DNA of 7,620 bases from an uncultured Opitutales bacterium (GCA_937920335.1 CALGUT010000462.1:1-7620), one strand, 5' to 3'; positions 1-6,871 are shown, numbered from the stretch's first letter. The notes: generated by a model not told the origin, from the sequence alone. Made by a program: numbers and translations.

Positions 1-1145
1 GTGAGTCTATAACGCAAGTCGGAGACCTTGGAAACATCCTCGGCACGGACGTGAGCAAACAAACGCCTCACGGAAAGATACACACTGGATTAATAGAACA
101 CGAAGGTTATTTGTATTTCGCCACCCATACTTCCTCCTACGATGGCAATCTGCCAAACATGACTCCAGAGGACGGACGCACTCCTTACCCAGGTGGTCAT
201 TTTATCCGTTATCATTTGAAAAACGGGACATTCGAAGCTTTGGCACAACTTCAACTCCCCAATGAAGGTATCATCGCCATGCAGTTGGATAAAACCAGCG
301 GTACGCTTTATGGGATGACCTGGCCCACCGGATTACTCATTAGCTATAATCTCAAGGAGAAACTGTTACACAACTGGGGAGCAACTCAAAACCGCGGAGA
401 ATGGGGTCACCTGGGGTCTGAATGGAATTTCATTTGCAGGAAGCTGGGAATAGACGAAGAAGGAAATCTGTATGGATCAACCGACACTGGACGTGTCTGG
501 AACTTGGATACAGGAAACCAACGACCGGTAAACTATCTCAAGGGGATAAATGTAAACCAGGTAATACCCGTCCAGGAAGAAAATTTTACGATCCCCCCCG
601 AAGCCCATTTTTTCTGGCAGGGCTGGCGCACGATCCTTTGGAACTCCAACACCAAAAGTTTTTGGGGACTCCACGGAGGTAGTTCACAACTATTCGAGTT
701 CAAGCCCTCGACGGGAACTATGCGATCCGTTCGTTCATTCAGACCCGTGACCATCGATCAAGACACCCAACGAAATCCCTTCCGCACTCAATTAGGTTTT
801 ATGCTTGGCCCTGACAACACGCTCATTTACCTGGGACATGCACCCGGACAAACAGCCAAAGGACGGATCGATCTAACGAGCTCTGTTCATTTAATCACCT
901 ACCAAATAGACACGGATAGGTTTAAAGACCACGGACCACTTACCACATCCAATGGGCGACGGATCTTTTTCACTGAAAGCGTAGAAATGGGAACCGACGG
1001 CCATCTCTACACCGTCGCCTGGGTGGAAACTACGGACTCGAAAAAGGCAAAGAAAATTCGTGCCGCACGTAATGTAGCCGGTCCCGCAGAAACGGACGAG
1101 GTTATCTACGAGATTCAACTAGTTCAGCTAGAGAAGTTTCGCTGA
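1..1145 (+). CDS. Beta-propeller protein of unknown function, 5' end cut by the window edge
   Basis: The reading frame is open from base 3 to a TGA stop at 1143-1145. The GTG at 51 could be read as a start, but the preceding codons (ESITQVGDLGNILGTD) look like normal protein and lead smoothly into the conserved segment, so the gene most likely begins left of the window. Numbering from that GTG, blade-like repeats of the form GxLYxxT recur: LYFATH (21-26), LYGMTWPTG (86-94), LYGSTDTG (140-147), FWGLHGGSSQLFEF (204-217), LIYLGH (258-263) and LYTVAWVE (319-326). PYPGGHF (45-51) and EGIIAM (72-77) also look conserved. This suggests a six- or seven-bladed propeller, of a kind I associate with PVC bacteria but cannot name. 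No catalytic motif is recognisable and any signal peptide is out of view. It converges on nagB with an 18-base tail overlap, so it is not part of that operon. A role with sugars is only guessed from its position. Confidence 0.8.
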   Translation, partial: ESITQVGDLGNILGTDVSKQTPHGKIHTGLIEHEGYLYFATHTSSYDGNLPNMTPEDGRTPYPGGHFIRYHLKNGTFEALAQLQLPNEGIIAMQLDKTSGTLYGMTWPTGLLISYNLKEKLLHNWGATQNRGEWGHLGSEWNFICRKLGIDEEGNLYGSTDTGRVWNLDTGNQRPVNYLKGINVNQVIPVQEENFTIPPEAHFFWQGWRTILWNSNTKSFWGLHGGSSQLFEFKPSTGTMRSVRSFRPVTIDQDTQRNPFRTQLGFMLGPDNTLIYLGHAPGQTAKGRIDLTSSVHLITYQIDTDRFKDHGPLTTSNGRRIFFTESVEMGTDGHLYTVAWVETTDSKKAKKIRAARNVAGPAETDEVIYEIQLVQLEKFR

Positions 1146-1916
1146 GTCCGGTTCGAGAAATAATCGGGCGTTCGGGTGTTGTCGCATCAAAGACGCGGGG
1201 CAATCGGTGGAAATGGGACCTCTCAATGTCGCAGCCACCGCTTCCGCTTTGCTACTAGCCGGCACAACCCCACTGAGCATCGCAGCATTCTTAAAGACTT
1301 TCAGGGTTAGGGTAATAGCATGGGTCGGAACCGCATCGAACGATGGAAAACAACCGTCGTTCACCTGTTGCTGACGACAGATGTCATCCAGTTCTACCAC
1401 CTTGGCTTCAACCGGATCGTTAAAATCAGCAACCGGCGGATCGTTAAATGCGAGGTGTCCATTTTCACCAATTCCACAACAGGCAAGATCGATCGGTGCT
1501 TCAGAAAGCAGGGCACACAATCGCTGACACTCCGCTTCAGAATCCGAAGCCTCTCCTCGTATTTCATGGAAGGCTTTTAGCGGCACCTTACTCACAAAGT
1601 GCTGGTGTTGGTAAGCTCGGAAACTCGCTGGATGATCTGCGGACAACCCCACATACTCATCCATATGGAAAACGACGACTTTTCCCCAATCGATATCTTC
1701 AGATAAAGACGACAGGTGCTCATAAAACTCATCCTGAGACGGAGCACTCCCTACGACTATCCGAATTTCGTCACGGCTTTTCTGAAGCTCCTTGAGGTAG
1801 TCAATTACGTAAAGCGCCGCTGCTTTCCCCATCTCTTGGCGATTCGCATAAACAGCGGCTTTTAGTGAGTCCGAGCTAAGTTCCCGGACAGGTTTGGGAT
1901 TACCAGATTCAGTCAT
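1128..1916 (-). CDS. nagB: Glucosamine-6-phosphate deaminase
   Basis: This enzyme converts glucosamine-6-phosphate to fructose-6-phosphate and ammonia in the cytoplasm, the last step of amino-sugar catabolism. At 262 residues it has the usual family length. HMDEYVGL (84-91) carries the catalytic Asp (D86, E. coli Asp72). GIGENGHLAFND (148-159) carries the catalytic His (H154, E. coli His143). Lys223 in SSKAEAV matches the phosphate-binding Lys near the C-terminus, and GSAPSQ (56-61) replaces the usual glycine-rich phosphate loop. Positions matching E. coli Asp141 and Glu148 are N152 and D159, which points to a divergent NagB subgroup rather than a broken enzyme. The ATG at 1916 lies 11 bases after the nagA stop and has an AT-rich leader with no Shine-Dalgarno sequence. 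It is the last gene of the operon, and its final 18 bases overlap the convergent propeller gene. A related sugar-phosphate isomerase activity is less likely given the adjacent nagA. Confidence 0.9.
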   Translation of the reverse strand: MTESGNPKPVRELSSDSLKAAVYANRQEMGKAAALYVIDYLKELQKSRDEIRIVVGSAPSQDEFYEHLSSLSEDIDWGKVVVFHMDEYVGLSADHPASFRAYQHQHFVSKVPLKAFHEIRGEASDSEAECQRLCALLSEAPIDLACCGIGENGHLAFNDPPVADFNDPVEAKVVELDDICRQQQVNDGCFPSFDAVPTHAITLTLKVFKNAAMLSGVVPASSKAEAVAATLRGPISTDCPASLMRQHPNARLFLEPDSAKLL

Positions 1917-1939
1917 AATTCAATAGTCTATAATTCAAT
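1915..1939 (-). repeat. 10-base direct repeat across the nagA stop and nagB start
   Basis: The sequence ATTGAATTAT (minus strand) occurs at 1939-1930, spanning the last codons and stop of nagA, and again at 1924-1915, ending in the nagB ATG, with a five-base spacer. It may be a small local duplication that supplied the AT-rich leader of nagB. No Shine-Dalgarno sequence is present there. The repeat itself is certain; any function is a guess. Confidence 0.6.
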
Positions 1940-2839
1940 TCCAAAATGTTTCGCGGGCAACGATCCGCACAACTCAACAGCTTCGTTTTTCTCCAAGCCC
2001 AGCCAATTCGTTATGTTTTCAACCCCTCGATCGAGGGTCAATGACGACCCGGCAAAACGAGAATCACCGGGTAGGTGCACAATTCCATCCGCCCCCACAT
2101 CCATTTCGTGAGGCCCGACGGTATACCGTCCCGGAGGTGCCCCCGCAGCAGCCATACAATCCGTCGTGAAGAACACGGTTCCTGTTGGTTTTGCGCGAAA
2201 ATAGTTCTGGAGCACAAAGGGTGGCAAATGAATCCCATCGGGAATCAGGCAAGCAATCAGTTCATCTCTAGCCAATAATCGCTGCACGACATTATCATGA
2301 CGGTGCATGTGAAGTGGGACCGCATTTCCTACGTGAGTGGCCAAGGTGGCACCTGCAAGAATTGCACGGTCAATAGCCGCTACCGACGCATTCGTATGGC
2401 CCAGGCTGATACGTATATTATCCGCTTTGGCCGCTTCGATGATCAACTCAGTTCCCTCAATTTCTGGGGCCAGCGTGATCACCCTCAAATTGCCACCAGC
2501 AGCATCTCGTAAACGAAGGTAGTCTTCGATCGTCGGGTTGCACGCCAAGTCGACTGGATGGGCTCCGTGATAGCCAGTCTCCGTCGATATCCAAGGTCCT
2601 TCCAGATGATACCCGCAGATGGTCGAGGCAATCGAAGCATCCTGAGCGCGCATATGCTCAATCGCTTCCAATTTTCTGCATAAGCTCTCTACTCGATCTG
2701 TGATGAGCGTAAAAAATATGGCCGTCATATGGTGACGATTCAACGCATCCACGGCATGCTTCACATCAGCCAAACTCAGGTTATCAGATTGAAAATCTAC
2801 CCCGCCAAAGCCGTTTACCTGAAAATCAAATAATTTCAT
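1928..2839 (-). CDS. nagA: N-acetylglucosamine-6-phosphate deacetylase, short form
   Basis: This amidohydrolase removes acetate from GlcNAc-6-phosphate in the cytoplasm and feeds the adjacent NagB. The TIM-barrel motifs appear in order: NGFGGVDF (9-16), HLEGPW with metal-ligand Glu80, SLGHTNA with His148, THVGNAV with His169, PDGIHL with His204, TTDCM with catalytic Asp227, and FAGSS (262-266). At 303 residues it is about 80 shorter than the E. coli protein (382). It starts directly at the first barrel strand and ends just after the last helix, so the small beta-sandwich domain formed by both termini is missing. The short N-terminus is genuine, because an in-frame TGA (2842-2840) sits immediately before the ATG. 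THVGNAV replaces the usual THLFNAM. The gene is 18 bases downstream of the epimerase stop, with a GAGGATGAG stretch too far upstream to be a good ribosome site. Confidence 0.88.
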   Translation of the reverse strand: MKLFDFQVNGFGGVDFQSDNLSLADVKHAVDALNRHHMTAIFFTLITDRVESLCRKLEAIEHMRAQDASIASTICGYHLEGPWISTETGYHGAHPVDLACNPTIEDYLRLRDAAGGNLRVITLAPEIEGTELIIEAAKADNIRISLGHTNASVAAIDRAILAGATLATHVGNAVPLHMHRHDNVVQRLLARDELIACLIPDGIHLPPFVLQNYFRAKPTGTVFFTTDCMAAAGAPPGRYTVGPHEMDVGADGIVHLPGDSRFAGSSLTLDRGVENITNWLGLEKNEAVELCGSLPAKHFGIEL

Positions 2840-2857
2840 TCATCAAATCACTCATCC

Positions 2858-4159
2858 TCATGAGACTTTCATACGACGCAGTGCCTGCATCAAATACAAT
2901 AAGCAGCGCGGCTGATGAAAATTACCTTTTCGATAGATCGAGATGCCTTCCCGCTGTAGATCCTTGCCTTCCCGATCAACGGCCTGTCGCCAGACACCAT
3001 GATCCGTCGTCATGGTTCGCTGCAAATAACTCCAACTTCGCTCAAACCACTCCCGCGCCCAGGTCTCGCGGCTATGTTCAAATGCGAGTAAACAACCCAC
3101 AGCCACCTCCGTCTGCGCCCACATGGTTTTCATCTCCAGAATCGGACCTGCTGGATGCTCATCAGATGCATAAACGTGATAACCGGTATCACAGGTTCCC
3201 TCAAATGGATAGTCCCAGCTCATCTCTATTAAACGCCGCATTCTGTTTTTGAAGCGCTCATGCATCTCGTCATCACCCGATCGCCTCGCTTCCACCATGC
3301 CCATCCACTGAGCCTCAATACTATGCCCAGGCACCATGAATACTGATTGAGAGGGAATCCGTGAATAATCGTGGTAAAGAATCTCATTTGAAATACCATA
3401 CTCTGGATTCCAAAAGCTATTGGCCAATCGATCCAAGTGTTCAACCAAGAGCGCCTCACACCAGGGATCACGATCCAGCTCCAGAAATTGCGGCAACGCC
3501 CAAATAAACATAAATGAGTGCCCCTGTGCGCGAAGCCCCTTCTCAGTGACTCCCTCCGCTACTACTCCAGAGTAGGTTCGGTCCTCGTAGAGTTCGACCG
3601 ATTTCTTCAACGACAATCTGGCTAACTCCAGGTCTTCTTCGCTTCCGGTTGCTTTTGCATACTGAATCAAACCGACCGCAGCGAACAACGCCCCGTAGAT
3701 ATTGTTCGACCGATCAATCGCGATCGTATCGACGGATTGCCCAAACCGGTTGACCGTATCTTGCCAGGTCCCGTCCCCGCGATGCATGTGCTGCACCATA
3801 AAGTCCCTGGCTTTTTGAGCGATCTTGAGCAACTTCGGATCCTTATCCCATTCGTTATAGATATTTGAATACACCCAGATTCCACGTCCTTGATACCATA
3901 TATCCTTTCGGTCATTCTCTACAGATCCATCGTTGTAGAGATAGCACATGAATCCACCATGCTCCTCATCGATTCCGCCCCGCTCCCAGAAAGGAAGATA
4001 CTGATCAAACAACTGATTCTGGCAATCGGCTAACAACGAATTCCATGAAGCATCACTCCGTTTCAGAATCTCAGATGAAGGCTGGGTAGCTCCTTTCAAT
4101 ACCAGGGAGCTCCCCAAACCGGCCCATCCAGCTGCTGCTATAAACTCACGTCTGTTCAT
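2858..4159 (-). CDS. AGE-family N-acylglucosamine 2-epimerase with twin-arginine signal
   Basis: This is an (alpha/alpha)6-barrel protein of the AGE/RenBP family, whose members interconvert ManNAc and GlcNAc or other C2-epimeric aldoses. Family motifs are QGRGIWVYSNIY (90-101), GHSFMFIW (213-220), GHSIEAQW (278-285, with His279 and Glu282), EMKTMWAQTE (342-351) and KGNFHQPR (411-418, with His415). His279 and His415 match the two catalytic histidines of the family. The protein opens with NRREFIAAAG followed by a weakly hydrophobic stretch to about residue 21, which is a Tat-type signal. At 433 residues it equals a normal AGE of about 400 plus a leader. Between an aldolase and nagA, the expected reaction is ManNAc to GlcNAc. 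The Tat leader raises the question of compartment: if exported, it cannot use ManNAc made by a cytoplasmic aldolase. Cellobiose or mannose 2-epimerase activity cannot be excluded from sequence alone. Confidence 0.85.
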   Translation of the reverse strand: MNRREFIAAAGWAGLGSSLVLKGATQPSSEILKRSDASWNSLLADCQNQLFDQYLPFWERGGIDEEHGGFMCYLYNDGSVENDRKDIWYQGRGIWVYSNIYNEWDKDPKLLKIAQKARDFMVQHMHRGDGTWQDTVNRFGQSVDTIAIDRSNNIYGALFAAVGLIQYAKATGSEEDLELARLSLKKSVELYEDRTYSGVVAEGVTEKGLRAQGHSFMFIWALPQFLELDRDPWCEALLVEHLDRLANSFWNPEYGISNEILYHDYSRIPSQSVFMVPGHSIEAQWMGMVEARRSGDDEMHERFKNRMRRLIEMSWDYPFEGTCDTGYHVYASDEHPAGPILEMKTMWAQTEVAVGCLLAFEHSRETWAREWFERSWSYLQRTMTTDHGVWRQAVDREGKDLQREGISIYRKGNFHQPRCLLYLMQALRRMKVS

Positions 4160-4163
4160 TGAA

Positions 4164-4176
4164 CTCAGAAACTGAG
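4164..4176 (-). promoter_or_regulatory. Small inverted repeat just before the epimerase start
   Basis: CTCAG, three bases, then CTGAG form a perfect five-base stem a few bases upstream of the epimerase ATG, in the 24-base gap after the aldolase stop. It has no U-tract, so it is not a convincing terminator. It might slightly affect translation initiation, but so short a stem can arise by chance. Confidence 0.25.
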
Positions 4177-4183
4177 AAATCTT

Positions 4184-4945
4184 CTACAAGATGCCGTCCA
4201 TCTCCTCCTGCCATGCAGCAAGTGTTTTGATCAATGCCATCACTTCTCCACCTCGAGGCATAAGGAGTGCACCTTGGTCTTTTCGTTTTTGAACAGCCTC
4301 TGGAGACCCCACCGGAAGCCCCCACACTTTTCCATGTTTTTTTGCAGCGGCCGCCACTTTCTCAATACAGGTTTCCAGATCGGGATAATCCGGTGATTGC
4401 TTAAGACGAAAACCCAGATCACCTGAACCGACAAATAAACCATCCACTCCTTCGATACTGGCAATAGCATCTACATTATCGACTGCCTCAGGTGTTTCGA
4501 TCTGCACGACCAGAAAGGTTTCGGCATTCGTGCGAGCTGGATAGTCGTCGTCGAAAAGCATAAAGTCGTTATCCATACCGGCACCATCTAGCCCACGATC
4601 TCCAATAGGTGGAAATTTGCAGGCATTGACCAAGGCTTGCGCCTTTTCGGGTGTAGAGACATGGGGAACCAAAAACCCACTGGCGCCATCTTCAAGGTAG
4701 CGATAGAGTTTCGACTTCTCGAGGGTTGATGGTCGCAACATGCAGTCGATGTCGTATTTGTGAAAGAAGGCCATTAGGGCCTGTACTTCACGGTCATCCA
4801 TAGCCCGGTGCTCCAGGTCGAGCCAGATACAATCGAAACCGTATTCGGCAGCATATTTAACGTAACAGGGGATATAGTGACCGAGCGCACAAATGCGGAC
4901 GGCTTCACCATTGCGGATACGGGCGAGTGTTTTGCTTTTTCTCAT
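4184..4945 (-). CDS. HpcH/HpaI-family class II pyruvate aldolase, candidate sialic acid aldolase
   Basis: Members of this metal-dependent TIM-barrel family split 2-keto-3-deoxy acids, releasing pyruvate (or tartronate semialdehyde) and an aldehyde; HpaI, GarL and RhmA/YfaU belong here. At 253 residues it has standard length. WLDLEHRAMD (41-50) holds the catalytic His46, MLRPS holds Arg71, IETPEA (149-154) holds metal ligand Glu150, and VGSGDL (172-177) holds metal ligand Asp176. These match HpaI His45, Arg70, Glu149 and Asp175. FPPIGDRGLDGAG (111-123) is the usual substrate-loop region, and LLMPRGGE near the C-terminus replaces the more common sequence there. There is no signal peptide, so it is cytoplasmic. 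It lies 12 bases after the sialidase gene and 24 before the epimerase, exactly where a neuraminate lyase would be expected. Neu5Ac is itself a 2-keto-3-deoxy acid, so a Neu5Ac lyase role is plausible but inferred. 2-keto-3-deoxy-sugar-acid aldolase is the conservative alternative. Confidence 0.85.
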   Translation of the reverse strand: MRKSKTLARIRNGEAVRICALGHYIPCYVKYAAEYGFDCIWLDLEHRAMDDREVQALMAFFHKYDIDCMLRPSTLEKSKLYRYLEDGASGFLVPHVSTPEKAQALVNACKFPPIGDRGLDGAGMDNDFMLFDDDYPARTNAETFLVVQIETPEAVDNVDAIASIEGVDGLFVGSGDLGFRLKQSPDYPDLETCIEKVAAAAKKHGKVWGLPVGSPEAVQKRKDQGALLMPRGGEVMALIKTLAAWQEEMDGIL

Positions 4946-4957
4946 AATTGATTGGGA

Positions 4958-6871
4958 TTATTGGTAGAACCAGGAAACGGGTAATGAACGAAATTTAGTA
5001 GACCATTGTCGCTTTGATGAATCGCCCACCCAGTAAGTCAATACTGCGCGTTCACCGACAAAGGTTAGACTCACATAGGAGTAAGATCGCTCAGGATCGG
5101 ATTCCAGAGTGCGCCTATACTTCCAGGTCAAGCCATCGTCAGAGGAGACAGCTACATTCAATGGAGACCGTTTTCCGCCGTGCCCTTCCCCGGGCTTGTA
5201 ATGGTTGTTCCAGATAAGGAGTAAATCTCCGGTTGAAGGAATACGTCGCAGCGTAGAGGGAGCTTCAGGTGCCGTTATACCCAAGTTATCGGGTTGGCTC
5301 CAGGTATCACCTCCATCCGCCGAGTAGCTTTTTGAAATGGTCCCCAGTTGATTGCGCATGATCATCAAAACGCGGCCATCGGTCAGCTCAACCACTTCTG
5401 GTTCCATCGCTCCGCGTTTGGGGAGATCAACCGCTTCCTTCCCCTTACGCCAGCTAAGTCCGTTGTCGTCCGAAATATAACACCGACTTACAAAATGGTT
5501 CACTTTGGTGACGTCTGGGGTCGACGCAGCGGGTGCCAGCAAACGACCCGAGGAAAGCCGTGTGATACGATCATTATTTACCACATGATAGCCGGGATCG
5601 TCAGTAACCAGAATCGGAGATCCAAAACTCCGTGCTTCATCGGTTGAAAACTTAACATAGAGATCGAGATCGCTGTGACTGTTTTTCTGAAGATAAAAAA
5701 GAGCGATACGATGGGAATGGTCGGAGCTAGGCAGACGGCGAAGCGTTACACTCATGCAATTCAGTCCGCCGGTGTTTTTTTGAAGGATTCTTTTTTTACC
5801 CCACGTGCGGCCACCATCACTGGATTGACGGGCGATAATGTGCGCCTCAGCAAAATCGCTTCCGGAACCAAAGAACTCCGTCACAGCAAAGAGAAGAGAC
5901 CCATCCTGTAAATCAAGCACCGAGCCTTCCGTATAGCGTGGGTTGTCTTCTGTCGGAATGAAGACTAATTCCGAAATATCCTCTAACCTATCGTGAGGAG
6001 GGGTAGCAGCAAGCACGAGCAAGGACTGGGCGGCACGGATGCGAGCGTCCAGGTGAGGATCTTCGAGTAAACGAATGAGCTCAGGCTTGGTTTGAGTCGC
6101 ACGAGCATCTCCCGCGAATGTCGCACAATAGGTACGGAAACCAGGGTCATCGGAACTGAGATTACGCTCCAATTGTTCAAGGCCCATTTTATCGCCCAAG
6201 GCGGCGAGCGAATTTGCATGGAATACGCGCTGCAGGTCGTCCTCGGAATTCTCAAGACGGCGGCGAATTCCTGGGATATCCTGACTCGATCCGATGCGGC
6301 CCAGAACCCAGCCAACGATCCGGGCAATGCTGGGTTCAGCCGATACCAATTGCTCGCGCAGAAAGGCCATCGCCTCTGGATTACCACAACGTCCCAGCGC
6401 AGCAGCAGCCATGACTCGCAATGTGATATTGGGAGACTGGGCGAATGCATGGCGCAAGGCCGATCCGTCTCCAATCTCAACTACCTTGTATAAACTCTCA
6501 GCGGCATGGACATGGCCATGAGGATCGTCACTCGCGAGAATATCCAGCAGCACCTCTGTGTATTCTCGTCTTCCGGCTCGAACTAATTCCCGCGCAAGAC
6601 CACAACGGCGTTGATCGTCGTTCTCGCCTAGAAGTTTGGGTTCCAAAAAGGTTATAACCTCTTCCCCATGCCCCCCTAGCGTAAGTCCTTCCGCAGCGTG
6701 CATGGATGGCCAGAAATCGTCGGACTTTAACCCCTCCCGAAGTACTTCTAAACACCTGGCCCGGTTTTCATCGGATAACTCAATAAGCTCTGCGGCCACA
6801 ACCGCACGCCCACTCAAACTAAAAACAACCAAGATTATGAGAAAGAGGTAAGAAGAAGTACGATGATTCAT
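4958..6871 (-). CDS. Secreted HEAT-repeat/sialidase-family fusion protein
   Basis: Residues 1-27 form a Sec signal peptide (basic start, hydrophobic YLFLIILVVFSL, likely cleavage after AVVAA), with no lipobox Cys. Residues about 45-290 are alpha-helical HEAT-like repeats of roughly 30 residues, recognisable at VHAAESLYKV, LRVMAAAALGRCG, IVGWVLGRIG, FHANSLAALGD and IRAAQSLLVLA. Residues about 300-637 are a BNR/sialidase-type propeller with Asp-boxes SSDGGRTW (350-357), SDDNGLSW (467-474), SADGGDTW (517-524) and SSDDGLTW (576-583), plus a degenerate STDEARSF (409-416), spaced 50-60 residues apart. NPRYTEGS (310-317), VVNNDR (430-435), EPEVVEL (490-496) and GDLLLIWNNH (548-557) are typical of bacterial BNR_2 sialidase-like proteins. 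R312, E490/E492, R568 and Y597/Y599 are candidate catalytic residues; the classical RIP motif is absent. It probably removes terminal sialic acid (or a similar residue) outside the cytoplasm, but the substrate is unproven. Its ATG overlaps the symporter stop. Confidence 0.82.
   Translation of the reverse strand: MNHRTSSYLFLIILVVFSLSGRAVVAAELIELSDENRARCLEVLREGLKSDDFWPSMHAAEGLTLGGHGEEVITFLEPKLLGENDDQRRCGLARELVRAGRREYTEVLLDILASDDPHGHVHAAESLYKVVEIGDGSALRHAFAQSPNITLRVMAAAALGRCGNPEAMAFLREQLVSAEPSIARIVGWVLGRIGSSQDIPGIRRRLENSEDDLQRVFHANSLAALGDKMGLEQLERNLSSDDPGFRTYCATFAGDARATQTKPELIRLLEDPHLDARIRAAQSLLVLAATPPHDRLEDISELVFIPTEDNPRYTEGSVLDLQDGSLLFAVTEFFGSGSDFAEAHIIARQSSDGGRTWGKKRILQKNTGGLNCMSVTLRRLPSSDHSHRIALFYLQKNSHSDLDLYVKFSTDEARSFGSPILVTDDPGYHVVNNDRITRLSSGRLLAPAASTPDVTKVNHFVSRCYISDDNGLSWRKGKEAVDLPKRGAMEPEVVELTDGRVLMIMRNQLGTISKSYSADGGDTWSQPDNLGITAPEAPSTLRRIPSTGDLLLIWNNHYKPGEGHGGKRSPLNVAVSSDDGLTWKYRRTLESDPERSYSYVSLTFVGERAVLTYWVGDSSKRQWSTKFRSLPVSWFYQ
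6868..6871 (-). other. ATGA stop-start overlap coupling symporter and sialidase
   Basis: The symporter stop TGA (6870-6868) shares bases with the sialidase ATG (6871-6869). Upstream, an AGG about eight bases before the ATG is a weak possible ribosome site inside the symporter gene. This arrangement normally means translational coupling, and it supports co-transcription of uptake and release functions. Confidence 0.85.

Noticed and set aside
51..53. GTG as the true start of the propeller gene
   Set aside because: The frame stays open to the window edge with protein-like sequence that joins the conserved segment, and no ribosome site precedes the GTG.
1117..1124. Palindrome AACTAGTT near the convergent gene ends as a possible terminator
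   Set aside because: It has no loop and no U-tract, and extension of the stem fails after the eight-base core.
1448..1795. Plus-strand open frame of 115 codons opposite nagB
   Set aside because: It covers the catalytic region of nagB in antisense and shows no family pattern.
2860..3252. Plus-strand open frame of 130 codons opposite the epimerase
   Set aside because: It is a low-complexity Pro/Ser/Arg translation with no motif, antisense to clearly conserved AGE motifs.
6092..6493. Overlapping open frames on both strands within the HEAT region
   Set aside because: They are frame shadows of the HEAT-repeat codons; the minus-strand one (5983-6480) is the same region in another frame and ends in low-complexity sequence.
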